Shown: positions 46,752-55,497 of the stretch, one piece after another
Position numbering within the stretch: position 1 is the stretch's first letter
Layout: the number at the start of each line of letters is the position of its first letter
Source: an uncultured Pelagibacteraceae bacterium
Lineage (GTDB): Bacteria; Pseudomonadota; Alphaproteobacteria; Pelagibacterales; Pelagibacteraceae
Assembly: GCA_902617895.1 (NCBI GenBank)
Contig: CACMYJ010000001.1
Location: forward strand, 164,001-228,000
Length of the DNA: 64,000 nucleotides
Direction of reading: 5' to 3'
The notes under the pieces: model-generated
What the model was told of the DNA's origin: nothing
Databases searched by the model: none
The model's input: only the letters and a program-made list of their open reading frames with translations
Program-made: the position numbers and the translations under genes

Positions 46752-46859
46752 TTATTTTTTTTTTCTCTTAAAGCTTCCTTTACCTTTTTTTGGCTTAACA
46801 ACTCGAGTTTTATATTTTGGTGTTAATAAATCTTTTGCAATAAAATTTTTTTTTTTCAT
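46752..46859 (-). CDS. arfA: ArfA-like ribosome rescue factor, 35 residues
   Basis: A 35-codon frame overlaps the upstream regulator's stop in the form ATGA. The product ends with TRVVKPKKGKGSFKRK, which matches the core of E. coli ArfA (RV-x-K-x-KKGKGS-x2-RK), preceded by LLTPKY where ArfA has a D-P-L-F-type segment. ArfA lets RF2 free ribosomes stalled on mRNAs without a stop codon, as a backup to tmRNA. The protein is very basic. Codons 2-5 lie in a run of 11 A. It is shorter than E. coli ArfA at both ends. No function has been shown here; identity rests on the short core motif and its tight coupling. Confidence 0.72.
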   Translation of the reverse strand: MKKKNFIAKDLLTPKYKTRVVKPKKGKGSFKRKKK

Positions 46860-47410
46860 TGAATAATATAACCCGCCTTGGAACTCTTTATGAAATTCTC
46901 ATCACTAAAAATATTATTTATTTTTTTTCTTAATCTATAAATATGTGTCTCTACTGTATGAGTTTCTAATTTTGAATTATGTCCCCACACTTCTGTTTGT
47001 AATTTACTAATTTTTACAGGTTTTTTTGAATTATACAAAAAAATTATAATGTTTGCCTCTCGTTCAGTTAAATTAATACTATTTTTTTTATTAAAGATTT
47101 TTCTTGAATTTAAATTTAGTTTGTAAGTCCCAATATCTATTTGTGATTGTTGGTTATATTTTTTTTTTAAAAATTTTATATTAATAAGTTCAACTAATTT
47201 ATTTATATGAATTGGAAACTTATCAATTAAGATTTGGTTTTCAATATTTTGTTTTTTGACTGATATAACAATATAGTTTTCTAATGTTTTAAAATTAAGA
47301 TCAGTTAATTTTTTTACATTAAGTAAACTAAAATTAATGTGACTTTCTAATTCAGTAAGTATTTCGAATAAAATTTTAAAATCATAGATTACTAAAGTTT
47401 GATTATTCAT
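46856..47410 (-). CDS. Orphan OmpR/PhoB-type winged-helix regulator with degenerate receiver
   Basis: The C-terminal half is an OmpR/PhoB-type winged helix (LTEREANIIIFLY ... HTVETHIYRLRKKI ... SKAGYII). The N-terminal about 90 residues have receiver-like length and end FPIHINKLVELI like a receiver's last helix, but the phosphorylation Asp is missing: the expected beta-3 strand reads NYIVISVKKQ. It is therefore probably not controlled by phosphorylation. No histidine kinase is nearby. I chose ATG 47410 (MNNQTLVIYD), giving 184 residues; the ATG at 47431 would overlap the divergent L,D-transpeptidase start. Its stop overlaps the arfA-like start. Confidence 0.82.
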   Translation of the reverse strand: MNNQTLVIYDFKILFEILTELESHINFSLLNVKKLTDLNFKTLENYIVISVKKQNIENQILIDKFPIHINKLVELINIKFLKKKYNQQSQIDIGTYKLNLNSRKIFNKKNSINLTEREANIIIFLYNSKKPVKISKLQTEVWGHNSKLETHTVETHIYRLRKKINNIFSDENFIKSSKAGYIIQ

Positions 47411-47424
47411 ATATAACAAAGAAT

Positions 47425-47928
47425 ATGACAATTATTTTAAAAAATAAAGTAACTCTTCTTTATGATGATTTTATTTTCAAATGCTCAATTGGTAAAAATG
47501 GATTGGCTAAAAGTAAGGTTGAAGGAGACAAAAAAACCCCTATTGGAACATTTTCTTTAGGTAATTTACTCTATAGAAATGATCGTAATTCTCGACCCTT
47601 AACAAAATTAAAATGCATACCTATTAAGAAAAATATGAGCTGGTGTGATGATATTAAAAGTAAAAAATACTACAATAAGTTAATTAAGGTTAAAAAAAAC
47701 CTTCATCATGAAAAATTATATAGAAGGGACTATAAATACGATTTTATAATCCCAATTAATTATAATACTAGAAAAACTAAAATTGGTGCTGGAAGCGCAA
47801 TTTTCATGCATTTAACAAAAAAATATAATCCAACTGCTGGATGCATAGCACTTCAAAAAAAAGATTTTCTGATTTTATTAAGACTCATCAATAAAAATAC
47901 AAAAATTAAGATAGCTCAGCCTCTTTGA
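47425..47928 (+). CDS. L,D-transpeptidase (YkuD) domain protein
   Basis: YkuD enzymes cross-link peptidoglycan or attach proteins to it. The 167-residue protein has the catalytic motif HLTKKYNPTAGCIALQ (His ... S/T-x-G-C), with the GDKKTPIGTF segment typical of the family. There is no clear signal peptide, unusual for a periplasmic enzyme; similar short forms are common in Alphaproteobacteria. It is divergent from the winged-helix regulator and its end overlaps yggS by 13 bases. Confidence 0.9.
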   Translation: MTIILKNKVTLLYDDFIFKCSIGKNGLAKSKVEGDKKTPIGTFSLGNLLYRNDRNSRPLTKLKCIPIKKNMSWCDDIKSKKYYNKLIKVKKNLHHEKLYRRDYKYDFIIPINYNTRKTKIGAGSAIFMHLTKKYNPTAGCIALQKKDFLILLRLINKNTKIKIAQPL

Positions 47929-48578
47929 CCAAATATATTAGATCCAATTCTTAAATACGTTGACTTATACTCTATTGCGTTTAAATAATCTGATGACATT
48001 CCCATACTTAATTCCTTTAGATTGATTATTGCATTAAGTTCACTCATTTGAGAAAAATATTTAGTAGAGTCCTCGTCAAATGGAGGAATACACATAATTC
48101 CTATTATGTTAAGACCTAAATCTTTTGAAAAATTATAAAAATCTAATAAGTTTTCTTTTATAATTCCAGATTTTTGACTTTCATTTCCTAAATTTATTTG
48201 AATAAAAATTTTGGGTTTAACATTTTGTTTAGCTTGTTCTTCTGCAATTTTTTTTGCTAATTTTTCATTATCTAGTGAGTGTATATAATCAAAAATTTTT
48301 ACAGCAAATTTGACTTTATTTGTTTGAAGTTTTCCAATCAAATGTAAACGGATATGTTTATTTTGATGTATGATATCTGTCCATTTTTCAATTGCTTCTT
48401 GAACTTTATTTTCACCAAAATCTAAATGACCATATTGAATTAGTGGTAAAATGTGATCTATTTTAAAAGTTTTAGAAACTGCTATTATTTTAGGTATTCT
48501 ACTTTTTTCTTTTAATTCTAATAATTTTGAATTGATTAAGCTTTGAATTGATATTAAATTTTTAACTGTTTCATGCAT
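47916..48578 (-). CDS. PLP-binding homeostasis protein YggS
   Basis: YggS/PLPBP is a fold-type III pyridoxal phosphate protein that buffers PLP. The 220-residue protein has the PLP Lys in IIAVSKTF, the FGENKVQEA motif, LHLIGKLQTNK, and the phosphate-binding LSMGMSSDYLNAIEY. Its start codon and that of the divergent ThiE-like gene share one ATGCAT palindrome at 48573-48578. Confidence 0.95.
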   Translation of the reverse strand: MHETVKNLISIQSLINSKLLELKEKSRIPKIIAVSKTFKIDHILPLIQYGHLDFGENKVQEAIEKWTDIIHQNKHIRLHLIGKLQTNKVKFAVKIFDYIHSLDNEKLAKKIAEEQAKQNVKPKIFIQINLGNESQKSGIIKENLLDFYNFSKDLGLNIIGIMCIPPFDEDSTKYFSQMSELNAIINLKELSMGMSSDYLNAIEYKSTYLRIGSNIFGQRG

Positions 48579-49100
48579 AAAAAGTTTCTTAAACTATATT
48601 ACTTTATAGAGGAATTTAAAAAAAGTATCATTGATAAACAAAGTAAAAATACTGCGATAATTTATAGAAATTACAAAAAAAATTACGAAATAAATCAGAT
48701 TATTTCTATAAGAGATTATTGTAGAAAGAAAAATATTAAGTTTTATTTATCAAATAATGTCAAATTGTCTATCAATTTAGATTTAGATGGTGCTTATTTG
48801 CCGTCATTTAATCAGACCTTTTCTCATTTAAATTATAATTTTAAAAAGAATTTTGTACTTATCGGATCAGCTCATAATTTGAGAGAAATCAGAATAAAAG
48901 AAAGACAAAAGGTGAAAGAAATTTTTTTGTCTTCGTTATTTAAAAATAATGGAAATTTTTTAGGTTTAAATAAATTTAATCTTTTATCAAATTATTCTAA
49001 AAAAGATGTCATTGCTTTAGGTGGTATTTCAAAGGACAATATTAAATTGATAAATCTTACAAAATCTATTGGATTTGCTGGAATTTCTTATTTTAAATAA
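48573..49100 (+). CDS. ThiE/TenI-like protein (thiamine phosphate synthase family)
   Basis: The 175-residue protein resembles the TMP-TENI barrel family: YLSNNVKLSINLDLDGAYLP near the middle and the C-terminal IALGGISKDNIKLI, where ThiE has its phosphate-binding Gly-rich loop. It is about 30 residues shorter than ThiE, and the family HVGQ-type motif is altered (DGAYLP), so it may not be an active thiamine phosphate synthase. Similar short genes stand beside yggS in other Alphaproteobacteria. A strong terminator follows the stop. Confidence 0.72.
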   Translation: MHKKFLKLYYFIEEFKKSIIDKQSKNTAIIYRNYKKNYEINQIISIRDYCRKKNIKFYLSNNVKLSINLDLDGAYLPSFNQTFSHLNYNFKKNFVLIGSAHNLREIRIKERQKVKEIFLSSLFKNNGNFLGLNKFNLLSNYSKKDVIALGGISKDNIKLINLTKSIGFAGISYFK

Positions 49101-49129
49101 AAAAAAGGCCCCTTAAAGGGGCCCTTTTT
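49101..49129. terminator. Bidirectional intrinsic terminator
   Basis: GGCCCC, the loop TTAAA and GGGGCC form a strong GC stem flanked by A6 on the left and T5 on the right. It works in either direction and stands between the convergent ThiE-like gene and the porin gene. It is the strongest hairpin in the window. Confidence 0.93.
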
Positions 49130-49148
49130 ACAAAATTTGATTCTTTAA

Positions 49149-50093
49149 TTAGAATGCAAATGAGAAATTAACTTCATAACCAGAGTTATCTGCAGTCGCA
49201 GTTCCAGCTACGTTATCAATTGTTGAGTGAGTTCCTGAAATAGTCATTCCACCAGAAGTATAAGAGAAACTTATACCTGTAGCTTCCTGATCATTTGTAC
49301 CAGACTCAAAATCAATTTCTGATACGTTGTACGAAATTGATAGATCATCACTTACAGCATATGAAATACCCATAGCTGTAAAGTCTTCGTCTTGAGAAGC
49401 AGTACCAGAATCAGTTTCATTTAATTGGTAACCGACTGAGATTGCACCCATTGTGTATACAGCAGCAAATGCAGTTAAGTCAGCTTTACCAGTGATACCA
49501 GTTGTAGGTTGGTTATTGTTTTCACCCATTGCAGCATAGACAGATAAACCTTCGATACCTGTGTACAATGCACCAATTTCAGTTGAACTTTCAACAACAC
49601 CTGGTCCACCTGATGGTGTGTAAGATGCTTTAATCGCTAAACCATCCATTGCAGTGTAGTCGTATACAAATCTGTTAGCAGAGCTAGCAGCATTTGCAGC
49701 ACCCGCAGCTGTTCCAGCTGTAGCAGTACCATGAGCTTCCTCGTTCGCAGTAGGAGTTACGTCATCCCATGCACCGATAGGTCCTGAAGTACCTGAACCA
49801 GAGAATGTTAATTTACCCATGTCACCTGTGTCGATAGTTATACTTCTATCGTCAAGTGCACCATTGTCTAATTCAAATGCAGTTGAAACTGTGAAACCGT
49901 TATCCATTTCACCACTTGCTGCAAAACTAATTGAATCAGTCATTGACCAACCATTACCCAAGTTTGAGTTATCTTCTCCATTAAAGAAGATAGAAGTAGC
50001 GCCTGATACACTTAGAGTTGCTGCTTGCGCAGAACCCGCTGTTACCAATGCAGTACCTAATGCTGTCAATCCTATTTTTTTTAGATTGTTCAT
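49149..50093 (-). CDS. Outer-membrane porin
   Basis: The 314-residue protein has a Sec signal (LKKIGLTALGTALVTAGSAQA) and then alternating, Gly/Ser/Thr-rich beta strands with an aromatic C-terminus (EVNFSFAF), the outer-membrane insertion signal. It belongs to the alphaproteobacterial trimeric-porin type. I chose ATG 50093 because AAAGG lies seven bases before it; a longer frame from 50129 has no such site. Composition differs from neighbours: less Lys/Asn, more Ala/Gly, and higher GC, consistent with an abundantly made protein. The extracellular-loop stretch THGTATAGTAAGAANAASSA-like (about 110-130) is Ala/Gly-rich. Confidence 0.9.
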   Translation of the reverse strand: MNNLKKIGLTALGTALVTAGSAQAATLSVSGATSIFFNGEDNSNLGNGWSMTDSISFAASGEMDNGFTVSTAFELDNGALDDRSITIDTGDMGKLTFSGSGTSGPIGAWDDVTPTANEEAHGTATAGTAAGAANAASSANRFVYDYTAMDGLAIKASYTPSGGPGVVESSTEIGALYTGIEGLSVYAAMGENNNQPTTGITGKADLTAFAAVYTMGAISVGYQLNETDSGTASQDEDFTAMGISYAVSDDLSISYNVSEIDFESGTNDQEATGISFSYTSGGMTISGTHSTIDNVAGTATADNSGYEVNFSFAF

Positions 50094-50311
50094 ATTATTA
50101 CCTTTCGTTAATTGTTTAATATTAAACATGCTATATCTATCAATTTTCCTTAATTTTTATGACTTAATGTCAGTTTTAGAGCTATTTTTTACAATAGTGT
50201 TGTATATTTACATCACTAAAAACGTTAAATTAATTAAGATTTTGAGCATTTTCAAAAAAAATCTTTTAATTATAATGTTTTTTCATCTATTAATTATTTT
50301 TAAGACAAATT
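50094..50311. other. Intergenic region upstream of the porin gene
   Basis: About 220 AT-rich bases separate the divergent porin and DUF3576 genes. They hold the porin Shine-Dalgarno (50105-50101 on the minus strand) and the inverted repeat at 50195-50218. I found no RNA gene and no reliable small ORF. Promoter hexamers can be drawn but none is convincing. Confidence 0.5.
50195..50218. promoter_or_regulatory. Inverted repeat upstream of the porin gene
   Basis: TAGTGTTGTA and TACATCACTA are complementary arms of ten bases with one mismatch, separated by TATT. The site lies about 100 bases upstream of the porin start and about 95 bases upstream of the DUF3576 gene. It may be an operator for either gene. 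Evidence is symmetry only. Confidence 0.35.
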
Positions 50312-50893
50312 ATGCCAAATATTTTGAAATTTCGAATCATAAATTTTTTACTAATTACACTATTTGCACTTTCCTCGTGTAAAACTATAGAAAACTTACC
50401 TGGTGGTGATGCACGAAAGAACCCTCCAAATCCGAAACTAAGAGTCAAAAAAAACCTTGAGGAGGGAAGAGGTTTTAGACTAGACAACATGGTGGGTGGT
50501 AAAGCTGGAAAAGGTGGAGATTTTATGTTTGCTAGCGCAAACGAGCTTTGGAAAGCTTCTTTAGATACCTTGGACTTTATGCCACTTTCATCAGTAAATT
50601 ACAGTGGAGGGATAATTGTTACAGACTGGTATTCAGACGGAAATAATCTTGATGAGTCTGTTAAAATAAGTATTAGGTTTTTAACTAATGAGGTAAGAAC
50701 TGATGCGTTGGATATAAAAGTTTTTTATAAAAAATGTAATCAAGTTGCTAACTGCAAAATCGAACAAAAAACTGGATCACTAGTTGCAGAATTAAAAAAA
50801 GAAATTTTAAGTAAAGCTGCTATTTATAAAAAACAAAGTAAAGATAAAAACTTCAAGCCTTACACAGGTAAAGCAGTCGATATTACGAAATAG
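50312..50893 (+). CDS. DUF3576 lipoprotein
   Basis: The 193-residue protein has a lipoprotein signal with lipobox ALSSC (Cys near residue 23), then a DUF3576 domain with [20 protein letters not shown] and [22 protein letters not shown]. Its function is unknown, but the gene stands before leuS in many Alphaproteobacteria, which supports the family call. The leuS start follows within 15 bases. Confidence 0.88.
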   Translation: MPNILKFRIINFLLITLFALSSCKTIENLPGGDARKNPPNPKLRVKKNLEEGRGFRLDNMVGGKAGKGGDFMFASANELWKASLDTLDFMPLSSVNYSGGIIVTDWYSDGNNLDESVKISIRFLTNEVRTDALDIKVFYKKCNQVANCKIEQKTGSLVAELKKEILSKAAIYKKQSKDKNFKPYTGKAVDITK

Positions 50894-50907
50894 ATTTTAT
50901 AATAACA

Positions 50908-53457
50908 GTGACTTCTTCAGAAAGATACAATTTTAAGACTATAGAGGAAAAATGGCAAAAAAAGTGGCGTAACACCAAGGCTTTTTCAAGTAAAATTGAT
51001 ACTTCAAAACAAAAATTTTATTGTTTGGAAATGTTTCCTTATCCATCAGGAAAAATTCACATGGGACATGTAAGAAATTACACAATTGGAGACGTGTTAT
51101 CTAGATATAAATCATTAAAAGGTTTCAATGTAATGCATCCAATGGGATGGGATGCTTTTGGAATGCCAGCTGAAAATGCTGCGCGTGAAAATAATTTAGA
51201 TCCAAAAGATTGGACTAATAAAAATATTCTAACAATGAAAAGTCAATTAAAGAAGCTTGGACTTTCAATTGATTGGGATAGAGAAATTTCTACATGTTCA
51301 GAAGAATACTACACACATCAACAATTATTTTTTTTAGAGTTATATGAAAAAGGATTAGTTTATAGAAAAGAAAACTATGTAAATTGGGATCCAGTTGATC
51401 AAACCGTTCTTGCTAACGAACAGGTTATTGATGGTAAAGGCTGGAGATCAGGGGCTACAGTCGAGAGGAAAAAACTTAATCAATGGTTTTTTAAAATCTC
51501 AGAGTTTTCACAAGAACTACTGGATGATTTAGAAAAATTAAATGAGTGGCCGAATAAGGTCAAAGTAATGCAAAAAAACTGGATAGGTAAATCTTTTGGA
51601 TGTGAAATAGCGTTTAAAACTGAAGGAGATTTACCAATTGATGAAATAAAGTGTTTCACAACAAGACCCGATACTTTGTTTGGTTTTTCATTTTTAGCTC
51701 TTTCAGTTGATCATGAAATTTCAAAATATTTTTTAAAAAATAAAAAGTTTCAAGAATTTAAAAAAGAGTGTCAAAAAACTGGAACTACTGAGGAAGCGCT
51801 TGCAATAGGTGATAAAATTGGATTTAGAACAAATTTAATGGCAATAAATCCATTGAAGCCAAGCGAAAAAGTCCCTGTTTTCTTTGCAAACTTTGTTTTA
51901 ATGGATTATGGATTTGGAGCTGTTTTCGGATGCCCAGCTCACGATCAAAGAGATTTTGATTTTGCAACAAAATATAATCTTGATATTAAAACTGTAGTAA
52001 GACCTGAGGAAGAAAATGAGAGCTTTAAAGTAAAAAACGAGGCATATACAGGATCGGGTATAATAGTAAATTCGGAATTTTTAAATGGTCTAAAAGTTCC
52101 TGAGGAATCAATTTCTAAGACAATTGATATTTTAGAGAGAAAAAAAATTGGAAAGAAACAAGTTAATTTTAGACTTAAAGATTGGGGTGTTTCTAGACAG
52201 CGTTATTGGGGTTGTCCAATACCTATTGCATATGATGAGGATGGGAACGTAATTACAATTCCAAAAAAGAATTTACCAGTTAGACTACCAGAAAATGTTG
52301 ATTTAAACAGTAAAGGTAATCCATTGGACTCACAATCTGACTGGAAAAATGTAATAATTGATGGAAAACAATATACTAGAGAGACAGATACACTTGATAC
52401 TTTCGTCTGTTCCTCTTGGTACTATCTTAGATTCTGTTCACCAAAAGAACCTGGATATGGTTACAAAAATGAGGATATTAATTATTGGATGCCTGTCGAT
52501 CAATACATTGGAGGAGTAGAGCATGCTATTCTTCATCTTTTGTATTCTCGTTTCTTTACAAAAGCTCTTGGTTATAAGAATAAAAATTTTTCATTTAAAG
52601 AACCATTTAAGGGATTGTTTACTCAAGGTATGGTATGTCATGAGACTTATAAAGATCAAGAAAATAATTGGATTAGCCCTGAAGAGATAGAGTTAATAAA
52701 AGGTCAATTTTATAAAAAAGGTGAACCAAATAATAAAATAATTGTCGGTCCATCTGAGTCAATGTCTAAATCAAAAAAAAACGTCATAGATCCAGAAAAT
52801 ATTATAAATAATTATGGTGCTGATGCAGTAAGACTATTTATATTGTCGGATAGTCCACCTGAAAAAGATGTACAATGGTCAGACCAAGGGATGACTGCTT
52901 CATACAAATTTTTACTTAAGCTATGGACACTTCACCAAAAAATAAAAAATAAAATTAAGATAGAAAGTAAAAAAGGAAATGAAAAATTAGATAAATTTAC
53001 CAATCAAATGATTAGTAAAATTACCAATAATCTTGAAAATTTTAATTATAATGTGATCATAGCTAATATTTATGAAATATATAATTTTTTAAATAAGGAA
53101 ATTGAAAATGATATTGATAATAAATTATTAAAAGAAAGTTATATCAAAATCTTAGTGCTAATATCACCTGCAATACCTCACTATAGCCACGAGTGTTTGG
53201 AAGATCTGGGATATGTTGAGTCATTACATTGGCCTGCAGTAGATAAGAAACAGTTAAATGAAAATAAGGTCGATTACGTTATTCAAATAAATGGTAAAAA
53301 AAGGGCAATTTTAAAGGAAAATAGAGACATCGATCAAGAAACACTTTTATCTATGTTAAAAAAGAATAAGTTATCTAATAAATATTTAGAAAACAAATCA
53401 ATTAAAAAAATAATATTTGTGAAGAACAGATTAATGAATGTACTGCTAAATGAATAA
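50908..53457 (+). CDS. leuS: Leucyl-tRNA synthetase
   Basis: LeuRS charges and edits tRNA-Leu. The 849-residue class I enzyme has the HIGH-type motif in [17 protein letters not shown], the CP1 editing domain with [12 protein letters not shown], the KMSKS loop ([15 protein letters not shown]), and the C-terminal anticodon domain. The start is GTG at 50908. The stop overlaps the following gene by eight bases. Confidence 0.98.
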   Translation: MTSSERYNFKTIEEKWQKKWRNTKAFSSKIDTSKQKFYCLEMFPYPSGKIHMGHVRNYTIGDVLSRYKSLKGFNVMHPMGWDAFGMPAENAARENNLDPKDWTNKNILTMKSQLKKLGLSIDWDREISTCSEEYYTHQQLFFLELYEKGLVYRKENYVNWDPVDQTVLANEQVIDGKGWRSGATVERKKLNQWFFKISEFSQELLDDLEKLNEWPNKVKVMQKNWIGKSFGCEIAFKTEGDLPIDEIKCFTTRPDTLFGFSFLALSVDHEISKYFLKNKKFQEFKKECQKTGTTEEALAIGDKIGFRTNLMAINPLKPSEKVPVFFANFVLMDYGFGAVFGCPAHDQRDFDFATKYNLDIKTVVRPEEENESFKVKNEAYTGSGIIVNSEFLNGLKVPEESISKTIDILERKKIGKKQVNFRLKDWGVSRQRYWGCPIPIAYDEDGNVITIPKKNLPVRLPENVDLNSKGNPLDSQSDWKNVIIDGKQYTRETDTLDTFVCSSWYYLRFCSPKEPGYGYKNEDINYWMPVDQYIGGVEHAILHLLYSRFFTKALGYKNKNFSFKEPFKGLFTQGMVCHETYKDQENNWISPEEIELIKGQFYKKGEPNNKIIVGPSESMSKSKKNVIDPENIINNYGADAVRLFILSDSPPEKDVQWSDQGMTASYKFLLKLWTLHQKIKNKIKIESKKGNEKLDKFTNQMISKITNNLENFNYNVIIANIYEIYNFLNKEIENDIDNKLLKESYIKILVLISPAIPHYSHECLEDLGYVESLHWPAVDKKQLNENKVDYVIQINGKKRAILKENRDIDQETLLSMLKKNKLSNKYLENKSIKKIIFVKNRLMNVLLNE

Positions 53458-54649
53458 AATTTTTTCAAAAATAATAACAATTGCTTTTATTTTTGTTACA
53501 ACTTCATGCTCGTACAAACCAATATTTTCTGAGAAAAATTATAATTTTCAAATTGATGAACTTATTTTATCTGGTGATGAAGATGTAAATAGAGTCATTG
53601 ACAGACAATTAAGTATGATTAAAAAAAGCCAAAATTTAAATAATGAGAATTTTTCTGTAATTATAAACTCAATTAAAAATAAAGGAATAATTTCTAATGA
53701 TAGTAAAGGTGACCCTTTAAAATTTGAGATTAGTATTAATGTTAATTACAAAATTTTAGAAAATGGTCAAATAATTTTAGAAAGGGATATAGAGAAAAGT
53801 AATATTTTTAATAATAAATCTGATAAATTTGAGCTAGATCAAGATGAATTTATATTAAGTTTATTTACAAAATCACTTTTTGAGACTGATAAAATAATTA
53901 TTATTTCAAGAGGTTCTGATAAATTATTTAATTTAATAAGTGAAATTTTGGAAAAAGAAACAATCGAAACTAAAATTATAATTAAATCTGCAAATCTTGA
54001 AAAAAAATCAAAACTCCGAAATTTATTTGAGAAGGAAAAAAGAATAATTTGTACACCAGTTTATGATGACGATATACGTTCTTTGAGCTCTATTATAAAT
54101 AGTTTTTTGAGAGATCAAAAATTTAATTTATCTCAAGAAATCAAAAATATACTTATAGAAAGATCAAAAGGGGATAGAATTAATTTGAAAAATGAATTGT
54201 TAAAATTGAAAAGTTTATCAATTAGCAAGAATAAATTGAGCACGGAGGACGTGATTAAACTTTCAAATCTTGCAGAAAATTATAGTGTATTTGAATTATC
54301 TGATAATTATTTAGCTAAAAATTCAAAAAAAGTTTCTAATATTCTTAATGAAAATAATTATTCTTCTGAAGACTGCATATTAATTATAAGAACTATACTA
54401 AATAAGTCTAAAAGACTTTTGAAAATAAGAACTGAGGCAGATAATAATTCAAATATTGATCAAGTTATATCTACCTTCAAACCTCCTATATTTTGGAAAG
54501 AGAAAGATATTATCAAAAAACAGGCTCAATCATGGTCAACCCACGAGGTGAGAGAAATAATATATAAAATTAATGATTTGGAAGCCCTAGTTAAGAAAAA
54601 TACAACAAATTCGATGCTTTTCGTCTCTAATTTTGTGAGTAATTACTAG
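53450..54649 (+). CDS. LptE-like lipoprotein start fused in frame to HolA (DNA polymerase III delta) remainder
   Basis: The order leuS-lptE-holA is standard, but here one 399-residue frame covers both. Residues 1 to about 128 look like LptE: lipobox TTSC at 17-20, SYKPIFSE, and a strand-rich domain. From about residue 130 the sequence is HolA: the clamp-binding SLF at 142-144, [35 protein letters not shown] and [14 protein letters not shown]. LptE has lost its C-terminal helix and HolA its first 60-70 residues, consistent with an in-frame loss of about 300 bases near 53830-53850. As written the delta subunit would be exported, so the fusion is either an assembly or sequencing fault or a remarkable mutation. 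Both parents are normally essential. Confidence 0.7.
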   Translation: MNKIFSKIITIAFIFVTTSCSYKPIFSEKNYNFQIDELILSGDEDVNRVIDRQLSMIKKSQNLNNENFSVIINSIKNKGIISNDSKGDPLKFEISINVNYKILENGQIILERDIEKSNIFNNKSDKFELDQDEFILSLFTKSLFETDKIIIISRGSDKLFNLISEILEKETIETKIIIKSANLEKKSKLRNLFEKEKRIICTPVYDDDIRSLSSIINSFLRDQKFNLSQEIKNILIERSKGDRINLKNELLKLKSLSISKNKLSTEDVIKLSNLAENYSVFELSDNYLAKNSKKVSNILNENNYSSEDCILIIRTILNKSKRLLKIRTEADNNSNIDQVISTFKPPIFWKEKDIIKKQAQSWSTHEVREIIYKINDLEALVKKNTTNSMLFVSNFVSNY

Positions 54650-55497
54650 TAATTTTGTTTAATAATCTCCACTAATCTATCAAGCTGATCGGCCCCCTTA
54701 TACTCTAAACTGATAGTTCCAGAGTTATTTCTTTTATTCTTTACAAAAACTCTCATTCCGATTTTATCTGTTAACTCTTCTTCAAGACTTACAATATTTG
54801 GATCTTTTTTCTTTGAAGTACTATTAGAACTAGATTTTAATATTCTTACCAAATTTTCAGTTTGTCTAACTGATAATTTTTTTAAAATAATTTTCTTCGC
54901 CAAATAAAGAGCATTATCTAATCCAACCAAAATCTTTGCATGGCCCTGAGATAATTTTTCTTGAATTATTAATTCTATTATTTCTTGTGGCAGATTTAAA
55001 AGTCTCAAACAATTAGATATATGTGCTCTACTTTTGCCGATAAATTTTGATACTTTTTCTTGGTCATATCTAAATTCATCTATTAATCTTTTATAACCTT
55101 CAGCTTCCTCAATTGGATTTAAATCTTTTCTTTGAACATTTTCGACAATTGCAAGTTCTAATGATTTAAGATTGTCTACATTAATTACAACTACAGGCAC
55201 TTCATGTAGCCCTGCATATTGTGCTGCCTGCCATCTTCTTTCTCCAGCTATTATTTCAAATTTATTTTCTTCATCAGATGATGGTCTTACAATGATAGGT
55301 TGGATAATACCATTTTCTCTTATAGAGTTAGTTAATTCCTCTAGACTAACTTCGTCAAATTTTTTTCTAGGTTGATACTTATTTCTAACTAGTGAACTTA
55401 TTGAAATATTTTTTTTATCATCAATTTTTTCACTATCACCTATTAAGGAAGACAATCCTCTTCCAAGTCCTTTTTTTGATTTAAACGGATTGATCAT
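54646..55497 (-). CDS. parB: Chromosome partitioning protein ParB
   Basis: ParB binds parS sites and spreads to load SMC and work with ParA. The 283-residue protein has the N-terminal GLGRGLSSLIGD, the CTPase/ParB-Nuc core with RKKFDEVSLEELTNSI and AGERRWQAAQYAGL, and the helix-turn-helix KFIGKSRAHISNCLRLLNLP. Its end overlaps the convergent lptE-holA fusion by four bases. Two parS sites are nearby. Confidence 0.97.
   Translation of the reverse strand: MINPFKSKKGLGRGLSSLIGDSEKIDDKKNISISSLVRNKYQPRKKFDEVSLEELTNSIRENGIIQPIIVRPSSDEENKFEIIAGERRWQAAQYAGLHEVPVVVINVDNLKSLELAIVENVQRKDLNPIEEAEGYKRLIDEFRYDQEKVSKFIGKSRAHISNCLRLLNLPQEIIELIIQEKLSQGHAKILVGLDNALYLAKKIILKKLSVRQTENLVRILKSSSNSTSKKKDPNIVSLEEELTDKIGMRVFVKNKRNNSGTISLEYKGADQLDRLVEIIKQNY

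Noticed and set aside
46765..46785. Five-base stem inside the ArfA-like gene, recalling the RNase III hairpin of E. coli arfA
   Set aside because: TAAAG/CTTTA is too weak to support RNase III cleavage, so regulation by mRNA truncation cannot be claimed.
49819..50382. 187-residue plus-strand ORF over the porin start
   Set aside because: It is antisense to a clear porin with signal peptide and Shine-Dalgarno and has no recognisable domain; the frame is opened by the Ala/Gly-rich coding of the porin.
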